Assembly (NCBI RefSeq): GCF_003025035.1
Contig: NZ_PYJN01000019.1
Span: 186,001 to 250,000 of the forward strand
Length of the DNA stretch: 64,000 nt
Reading direction: 5' to 3'
DNA from: Rhizobium sp. SEMIA4064
Lineage (GTDB): Bacteria; Pseudomonadota; Alphaproteobacteria; Rhizobiales; Rhizobiaceae
Numbering within the stretch: position 1 is the first letter of the stretch; the number at the start of each line of letters is the position of its first letter. Positions 58,544 to 64,000 of the stretch are shown piece after piece. Both the position numbers and the translations under genes were made by a program. The notes under the pieces are model-generated. The model saw nothing but the letters and a program-made list of their open reading frames with translations. It was not told the origin of the DNA and searched no databases.

Positions 58544-59551
58544 ATGACCATCAACAGACGCAATTTCTTGACCACCACAGCCGTCGCTGTTTTTGCCGCG
58601 ACTTTCGGTTCTTATGCAAGTGCCGCAGATGTAACGCTCAATATTGGCTATCAGCCGATCGTCGAGCCGTCGCGCGTACCGCAGGCCGACGGTGAATATG
58701 ACAAGGCAACCGGCGCCAAGATCAGTTGGCATAAATTCGACAGCGGCGCCGATGTCGTTGCCGCCATCGCCTCGGGCTCGATCGATATCGGCTATGTCGG
58801 CTCCTCGCCACTTGCCGCCGCCGCCAGCCGCGAACTGCCGATCGAGACCATCTTCGTCGTCGGCAACATCAGCGACGCGGAAGCGCTCGCAGTCAAGGGC
58901 ATAGACAAGCCGGAGGATTTGAAAGGCAAGAAGATCGCGACACCTTTCGTCTCCACCTCGCATTACAGCCTGCTGACCGCGCTGAAGCATTGGAACATCG
59001 ATCCGAAATCGATGCAAATCCTCAACCTGCGCCCGCCTGAAATCGCCGCCGCCTGGGAGCGCGGCGATCTTGATGGCGCCTATGTCTGGGATCCGGTGCT
59101 GTCGCAAATCAAGAAGAACGGCAAGGTCCTCGCGACATCAGGAGATGTGGCAAAATGGGGTGGCCCGACCTTCGACGCCTGGATCGTGAGCAAAAAATTC
59201 GCAGACGCTCATCCCGACGCCGTGACCGGTTTCGTTCAGGTCACCGGCAAGGCCTATGCTTCCTACCGCGCCGATCCGGCGAGCTGGAGCGCGTCGTCGC
59301 CGCAAGCCGCCGCGATCGCCAAGCTCACCGGTGCAAAGCCGGAAGAGGTGCCGGAACTGCTGAAAGGCTATTATTTCCCGACGCTCAAGGAGCAGGCGAG
59401 CGCCGAATTTCTCGGCGGCGGCACGACGACCGCGATCGCCCAGACATCTGCCTTCCTGCTGGAACAAGGCAAGGTCCCCGCCGTGCTGAAAGACTATGCA
59501 CCCTACGTCAACGCCAAATTCGTCACCGATGCGGCGAAGGCCGGCCTCTGA
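58544..59551 (+). CDS. tauA: taurine ABC transporter substrate-binding protein
   Basis: The 335-residue protein has a Tat-like signal (NRRNFLTTTAV, cleaved after ASA) and a clear TauA pattern: IGYQPIVEPSRVPQADGEYD, WHKFDSGADVVAAIASGSID, YVGSSPLAAAASRELPIE and FVSTSHYSLLTALKHWNID. TauA binds taurine (and close sulfonates) in the periplasm. GGGGGAA precedes ATG 58544. It heads tauABC. The sulfonate-cleaving tauD dioxygenase is not in the window; the adjacent LLM monooxygenase may fill a related role. Confidence 0.87.
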   Translation: MTINRRNFLTTTAVAVFAATFGSYASAADVTLNIGYQPIVEPSRVPQADGEYDKATGAKISWHKFDSGADVVAAIASGSIDIGYVGSSPLAAAASRELPIETIFVVGNISDAEALAVKGIDKPEDLKGKKIATPFVSTSHYSLLTALKHWNIDPKSMQILNLRPPEIAAAWERGDLDGAYVWDPVLSQIKKNGKVLATSGDVAKWGGPTFDAWIVSKKFADAHPDAVTGFVQVTGKAYASYRADPASWSASSPQAAAIAKLTGAKPEEVPELLKGYYFPTLKEQASAEFLGGGTTTAIAQTSAFLLEQGKVPAVLKDYAPYVNAKFVTDAAKAGL

Positions 59552-59613
59552 TTCACGCGTTCGGCGCAGACCGGAGTTTTCCGGCCTGCGCCCATTCACT
59601 GGAGTACCCGCGC

Positions 59614-60411
59614 ATGAGCATCCTGTCCCTGCAATCCATTTCGCTGAACTTTCCGGGCGGCCGTCGGGGGCAGAATAGCCATCGCGTGCTCGATAATCTG
59701 ACACTGCATATTGCCTCCGACGAATTCGTCACAGTCATCGGCCGTTCCGGTTCAGGCAAGACCAGCTTGCTCAATCTAGCCGCTGGCTTTCTGACGCCTT
59801 CCGAAGGGCGCATCCTCGTCGACGGCAAGGAGATCGAAGGGCCGGCCGCCGACCGGGCTGTCGTCTTTCAGGATGATGCGCTTTATCCCTGGCTGAATGC
59901 TCGCGACAACATCGCCTTTCCTTTACGCCTGCACGGCGTGCCGAAAGAGGAGCGCCGCCGCCGCGCCGATGCTTTGCTCGCCAAAGTCGGTCTCGACGGC
60001 GCCGGTGACCGCAACATTTGGGAACTATCTGGCGGCATGCGCCAGCGTGTCGGCATCGCCCGCGCGCTAGCCTCCGATCCGCGTTTTCTGCTGATGGACG
60101 AACCGCTCGGCGCACTGGATGCCCTGACCCGCACGCGCATGCAGCAATTCCTGCTGAAGGTCTGGTCGGAGAGCGGCACAGGCGCGCTGTTGATCACACA
60201 CAGCATCGACGAAGCCCTGATCCTTGCCACCCGCGTCATCACCCTGGCGCCGAATCCCGGACGCATCACCGCCGATATCCCGCTTTCCTTCGGCAAGCGT
60301 TACCTTGCCGGCGAGCCGCTTGCCGAGATCAAAGCTTCGGCTGAATTCAAAAGGCTGCACGATGAGTTGACCGGCCTGATCCACGACGAGACTGAGGAGG
60401 AGGCCGCGTGA
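59614..60411 (+). CDS. tauB: taurine/sulfonate ABC transporter ATPase
   Basis: The 265-residue protein has Walker A GRSGSGKTS, a Q-loop VFQDDALYPWLNARDN (typical of the nitrate/sulfonate group), signature LSGGMRQRVGIARALA, Walker B FLLMDEPLGALD and switch LITHSIDEAL. GGAG precedes ATG 59614 by about 9 bases. It overlaps tauC by four bases. Confidence 0.88.
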   Translation: MSILSLQSISLNFPGGRRGQNSHRVLDNLTLHIASDEFVTVIGRSGSGKTSLLNLAAGFLTPSEGRILVDGKEIEGPAADRAVVFQDDALYPWLNARDNIAFPLRLHGVPKEERRRRADALLAKVGLDGAGDRNIWELSGGMRQRVGIARALASDPRFLLMDEPLGALDALTRTRMQQFLLKVWSESGTGALLITHSIDEALILATRVITLAPNPGRITADIPLSFGKRYLAGEPLAEIKASAEFKRLHDELTGLIHDETEEEAA

Positions 60412-61247
60412 CCGCCGATATCGAAAAAATCGCAGCCATTGACACCCAATCCGACGCAGGGACTACTGGCAAAACCAGCTCGTCCAGCTCGACGCTGTGG
60501 ATTTCGCTTGCAACTGTCCTGGCGCTATTGGTGATCTGGGCGGTCGCAGCGGCCTATGGCATCGTCTCGCCGGTCTTTCTCCCCTCGCCCTGGACCGTCG
60601 CGAAGGCGATTTACACGCTGAACACTGCCGGCTTTGTCGATTCGACGCTGGCCGAACACGCATTCGCCAGCCTGTTCAGGATTTTTGGCGGCCTCGCCGT
60701 TTCGCTGGTGATCGGCATTCCCGCCGGGCTGGCGATTGCCACCAGCCGCATCGGCAAAGGCATCCTTGACCCGATCGTCGAATTCTTGCGACCGCTTCCG
60801 CCGCTCGCCTATCTGCCGCTGATCATCATCTGGGTCGGTATCGGCGAAGCCTCGAAGATCACCGTCATCGCGCTCGCCATGCTGCCGCCCATCATTCTAT
60901 CGACTGCCGCCGGCGTGAAAGCCGCGCCTGTCGACTATATCAATGCGGCCCGCTCCTTCGGCGCCGGCAGAGCGCAGGTGTTGCGCCATGTCGTCCTGCC
61001 GGGCGCCATCCCGTCGATCCTCACCGGCATCCGCATCGCGCTCGGCGCCGGCTGGTCCACGCTCGTCGCGGCCGAACTGGTCGCAGCCACACAGGGCCTC
61101 GGCTTCATGATCCAGTCGGCGGCGCAGTTTCTGGTGACCGACATCGTCATCAGCGGCATCATCGTCATCGCGCTGATTGCCTTCCTGTTCGAAATCGGCG
61201 TCCGGCTGATTGAACGCCGCTTCGTACCTTGGTCAGCTCATCGCTGA
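60408..61247 (+). CDS. tauC: taurine/sulfonate ABC transporter permease
   Basis: The 279-residue protein has six helices, a polar Ser-rich N-terminus, FLRPLPPLAYLPLIIIWVGI and the coupling loop YINAARSFGAGRAQVLRHVV, with GWSTLVAAELVAATQGLGFM, all typical of SsuC/TauC permeases. The start is a GTG at 60408 inside the tauB stop (GTGA). It ends the operon and converges on the SPFH gene 21 bases away. Confidence 0.88.
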   Translation: MTADIEKIAAIDTQSDAGTTGKTSSSSSTLWISLATVLALLVIWAVAAAYGIVSPVFLPSPWTVAKAIYTLNTAGFVDSTLAEHAFASLFRIFGGLAVSLVIGIPAGLAIATSRIGKGILDPIVEFLRPLPPLAYLPLIIIWVGIGEASKITVIALAMLPPIILSTAAGVKAAPVDYINAARSFGAGRAQVLRHVVLPGAIPSILTGIRIALGAGWSTLVAAELVAATQGLGFMIQSAAQFLVTDIVISGIIVIALIAFLFEIGVRLIERRFVPWSAHR

Positions 61248-61267
61248 GCCGATCGTCAAAGCTGACC

Positions 61268-62266
61268 CTACTGCTGTCCAGCCACCGGCACGACGGAATT
61301 CTGCCGCGCGTCGAGATTGAGCATAGGCACCGAGGCATTCGGCAGCATGGTGGTCGGCAATTGCCCGTTCCATTTTTCCGCCTGAGTGAGGAAGATCAGG
61401 TTGGGATTGTCACGCAACGCGTCGCCGCGCGCCTTGATCGCTTTTGCCTCCGCATCTCCACGGAGCTGGATCGCCTGTGCATCGGCTTCCGCCTGCAGCC
61501 GCACGGCGTCGGCCTGAGCCTGCGCATCGGCGCGGCGTGCATCGGCAGCCGCTTGGGCCTGTGTCACAGTGATTTGCGCCTGCACCTTTTCCCGCTCGGC
61601 GTTCTGCCGCAGCTTCTGCACCTCGACTTCGGCCAGCATGCGCTGCTCTATGCTGTTCTCATAGGCATCGGAGAAATCGATATTTTCGACCTGGACGCTG
61701 TCGATCTGCACCGGCCCCTGAATGCCAGCCTCGATCGCCGCCTGAACATCGGTATTGAACTGCGCCCGGTTCTGAATGACGGAGGCGGCGGTGAATTTGC
61801 CGAACACAGTCTTCACATCCTGCGGCGCGCGGCGCGAAATCAACCGCGATTCCAGGTTACCGAGCGAACCGAATTCGGAATAGACTTTCTCGACCGCATC
61901 CGCCGGCACATGCCAGGAAATAGTCACGCGCATATCGGCGGGCTGCTGGTCCTGTGAATAGGCCTGCATCTGTTGATGCTCGCCGGTCTGGCAGCTCGTG
62001 CCGCTCTGGCAGGTCCAATAGGTTACCTGCTGGGTGACGGGAATTTTGACGACGGTTTCAATCCACGGCAGTTTGAAATGCAGGCCCGGTTCCGCGGTGC
62101 CGACCATGGCCCCGGTGCGAAGGATCACACCGCGCTCGCCCTGGTCGATCGTGTACCATGAGCTGAAGATGATCATTGCAACGGCGATAACGGCGACAAT
62201 GCCCAAAAATGCTGTCATTCGGCTCCTGGTTGCCACAGACGCCACGTCGATTTCCCGGTTCGCCAT
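61268..62266 (-). CDS. SPFH/prohibitin-family membrane protein
   Basis: The 332-residue protein has one N-terminal membrane helix (TAFLGIVAVIAVAMIIFSSW), then YTIDQGERGVILRTGAMVGT and GLHFKLPWIETVVKIPVTQQ, the SPFH (HflC/prohibitin) domain. A long Ala/Gln/Arg-rich coiled coil lies at about 205-290. Unusually, the SPFH domain contains TYWTCQSGTSCQTGEHQQ, with two cysteines seven positions apart in the region exposed outside the cytoplasm. AGGA lies 5 bases before ATG 62266; starts further upstream (62281, 62329) are possible. SPFH proteins form membrane rings and modulate proteases. No NfeD or HflK partner is adjacent. Confidence 0.83.
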   Translation of the reverse strand: MANREIDVASVATRSRMTAFLGIVAVIAVAMIIFSSWYTIDQGERGVILRTGAMVGTAEPGLHFKLPWIETVVKIPVTQQVTYWTCQSGTSCQTGEHQQMQAYSQDQQPADMRVTISWHVPADAVEKVYSEFGSLGNLESRLISRRAPQDVKTVFGKFTAASVIQNRAQFNTDVQAAIEAGIQGPVQIDSVQVENIDFSDAYENSIEQRMLAEVEVQKLRQNAEREKVQAQITVTQAQAAADARRADAQAQADAVRLQAEADAQAIQLRGDAEAKAIKARGDALRDNPNLIFLTQAEKWNGQLPTTMLPNASVPMLNLDARQNSVVPVAGQQ

Positions 62267-62357
62267 CGATTTCCTCATCATCTCTTCGATGGCGGAGACA
62301 TAGATGAGTCGGCGCGGAAATGCACCCATTGCGGGTCTGCATGGCGAAGTTACAGCT

Positions 62358-63389
62358 TCAGTTTCTAGTCACCGGCTTCGAGCGCATCCGCGACACCGTT
62401 TCGCGCTCCGCCCGCTTGCAGCGCATTGGCGGCAGGCCGCGATCCATCAGGTCCATATCTTCCAACACCATGTCGCCCATTTTCTTGAAGGCGCTGTCAA
62501 GGGCACCGGCGCGATGCGCCGAGCGGATGAAGCCTTTGAGGCCGCGCACCGGATGGTCCTTGCCAAGCGGTTCCTCCGGATAGACATCGCTCGCCGCAAC
62601 GATATGGCCGGAGGCGACCTCGGCCATCAATGCGTCGAAATCCACCACATCGGCACGGCTGAGCAGGATGAAGGCCGCCCCCTTGCGCATGCGCGCAAAA
62701 GCCTCGGCGCCGAGAAAACCCTTGTTCTCGCTGGTGACGGAGGCCACCACGAACAGGAAATCGCTGCCCGACAGCACCTCGTCGAGGCCGGCCGGCTGGA
62801 CGCCATGTTCCCTGAGGATCGAAGGCGGCATCCAAGGGTCGAACACCCTGACCGTCGCGCGAAAGCCCGACAGCACCCTGCTCAGCGCCTTGCCGAGATC
62901 ACCGAAGCCGACGATACCGATATCGCTGCCGGAGATCAGCCGGGCCTTGGCATTGCCATCACCGCCCCAAAGCTCCCTGCCCTCGCGAAAATCGAGATCC
63001 GCATCGACGATGCCGCGTGCCAGGCTGAGCGCAAACCCGAGCCCGATTTCAGCCACCGGCTCGGCAAAGACCTGTCCGGTCGTCACGACATGAATGCCGC
63101 GCTGGAACAGGACATCATAGGGCATGTTGTTGATGAGATTGCTTTCGACATTCAGGATGCAGCGCAGGCGCGGCATGCGGTCGAGCGTGTCCTTTGAAAG
63201 CGGCGGCTGGCCGATGATATAGCGCGCCTCGCCGAGCACATCGTCGCCAAGCCCGGCAATATTCTCCGGATCCGCCTCGACGATCCGGTATTTCGAATGG
63301 AGGAGCGACAGCGCATCCTTGCTGAAGATGAGTTCAAGCGAGCGCGGCTCGGGCGCGCTGATGGCCAAAGGCCTGTTATCAGTCGACAT
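62358..63389 (-). CDS. D-isomer-specific 2-hydroxyacid dehydrogenase-family protein
   Basis: The 343-residue protein has the NAD-binding motif GIVGFGDLGKALSRVL (about 158-173), VRVFDPWMPP with the ribose Asp, the catalytic Arg in LLSRADVVDF, Glu in ASDVYPEEP and His in SAHRAGALD. It should interconvert a 2-hydroxy acid and a 2-keto acid with NAD(P)H, in the cytosol. The substrate cannot be named. It is divergent from nothing nearby and follows the partial glycosylase gene in the same direction, 56 bases away. Confidence 0.87.
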   Translation of the reverse strand: MSTDNRPLAISAPEPRSLELIFSKDALSLLHSKYRIVEADPENIAGLGDDVLGEARYIIGQPPLSKDTLDRMPRLRCILNVESNLINNMPYDVLFQRGIHVVTTGQVFAEPVAEIGLGFALSLARGIVDADLDFREGRELWGGDGNAKARLISGSDIGIVGFGDLGKALSRVLSGFRATVRVFDPWMPPSILREHGVQPAGLDEVLSGSDFLFVVASVTSENKGFLGAEAFARMRKGAAFILLSRADVVDFDALMAEVASGHIVAASDVYPEEPLGKDHPVRGLKGFIRSAHRAGALDSAFKKMGDMVLEDMDLMDRGLPPMRCKRAERETVSRMRSKPVTRN

Positions 63390-63445
63390 GAAAGTCTCTC
63401 CCTATTCTCAGAGACGATCCAATATCATTCGACCAGCCAAATCAA

Positions 63446-64000
63446 TCAGGGCTCGTCTTCCCCTCCCGGCATGCCCACAGAGAAGGCGCAGATGCGCGAG
63501 AGATAGGTTTGCGGCAGGCCCGTTTCCGCGGCCCAGGCATTGAACCGATCCTGGATCAGCTTGAAATCTTTCTTGGTCGGCTTCGTCTCCGAGATCAGCA
63601 GGCCAGAAAGGCGCAGGCAAACGAGCACGTCATGGCTCATGACGAAACTGTCGCGTCCGATGGCGCGCAGGAAATATTGGCCGCTCATGCCGCCGAGGCG
63701 GTTGGCGCGCTTGTCGAGAACGGCGAGCAGGCCGATATGATCCTCCACCGGCCAATCGGCGAAGAAGCGCCCGGCGCTGCCATGTTCCTCGGCAAGTTGG
63801 CGAATGAAATGCGCATTGGCCCGCACGGACATGATCTTGGCGCCGTTGCGCACGACGCGCGTGTCCGAGGTCAGATCATGCCAGTAATCGTCGGGCGCGA
63901 AATTAAGGAACACCGGATCGAAACCGGAGAAAGCCGCTTCGAAACCCGGCCATTTGGAATCGATGACATTGCGCACGAAGCCGGCATAGAAGACATAGCG
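63446..64000 (-). CDS. DNA-3-methyladenine glycosylase I-like protein, C-terminal part
   Basis: The frame is open to the window edge and reads RYVFYAGFVRNVIDSKWPGF at the visible N-terminal end, so the start lies outside. It has HDLTSDTRVVRNGAKIMSVR and, later, LAVLDKRANRLGGMSGQYFL and LSGLLISETKPTKKDF. The helical content, the KIMSVRANA segment and the C-terminal WAAETGLPQTYLSRI resemble a HhH-GPD-type 3-methyladenine glycosylase. The active-site part is not fully visible, so the name is tentative. Confidence 0.6.
   Translation of the reverse strand, partial: RYVFYAGFVRNVIDSKWPGFEAAFSGFDPVFLNFAPDDYWHDLTSDTRVVRNGAKIMSVRANAHFIRQLAEEHGSAGRFFADWPVEDHIGLLAVLDKRANRLGGMSGQYFLRAIGRDSFVMSHDVLVCLRLSGLLISETKPTKKDFKLIQDRFNAWAAETGLPQTYLSRICAFSVGMPGGEDEP

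Overview
The window looks like chromosome or large-replicon DNA of a Rhizobium-type alphaproteobacterium. The evidence is high GC, dense ABC-transporter and catabolic operons, MarR/LysR control, and several intergenic hairpin repeats of the kind known from Rhizobiaceae (RIME-like, with accttctcccc...ggggagaaggt arms). No tRNA, rRNA, CRISPR array, phage gene or transposase was seen.

Layout. 0-0.45 kb is the tail of an HpcH/HpaI aldolase. 0.46-4.4 kb holds an ECF sigma/zinc anti-sigma pair divergent from a secreted metallo-beta-lactamase-fold protein, a TPR protein and a DoxX protein. 4.6-34.2 kb is a large aromatic/amino-acid catabolic island: aminotransferase, amino-acid-type ABC genes, MarR regulator 1, two related FAD oxidoreductases around an isatin-hydrolase-like cyclase, MarR regulator 2, indolepyruvate oxidoreductase (iorA, iorB), a dipeptide-type ABC transporter, and a 2-aminobenzoate-CoA ligase divergent from an eight-gene operon. 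That operon starts with 2-aminobenzoyl-CoA monooxygenase/reductase and continues with beta-oxidation enzymes, a thioesterase and RidA. 34.2-53.9 kb is mixed: adenylate cyclase, SDR/LysR pair, a flavin monooxygenase, OsmC, glycerate kinase, gamma-glutamyltransferase, an MFS pump, cold-shock protein, a glyoxalase-hydrolase fusion, and L-fuconate dehydratase with a CoA-transferase. 54-61.2 kb concerns sulfur: metQ-metN-metI, a second flavin monooxygenase of the DszA/SnaA/NtaA type, and tauABC. 61.3-64 kb has an SPFH protein, a 2-hydroxyacid dehydrogenase and the tail of a DNA glycosylase-like gene.

Main idea. The 4.6-34 kb island reads as one route from tryptophan or indole-type compounds through indolepyruvate and/or isatin to anthranilate, and then through CoA-bound anthranilate to central metabolism. 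Two short palindromic motifs recur only at its promoter regions. One is TTTTAAGCTTAAAA-like (4474, 9794, 17727, 24916, 25044). The other is TTGCAAnnTCATAT-like (8098, 9964, 17480). The island encodes two MarR regulators, so the motifs are good candidates for their operators and suggest the separate transcription units form one regulon. The enzyme families and motifs are seen in the sequence; the linked pathway is inference.
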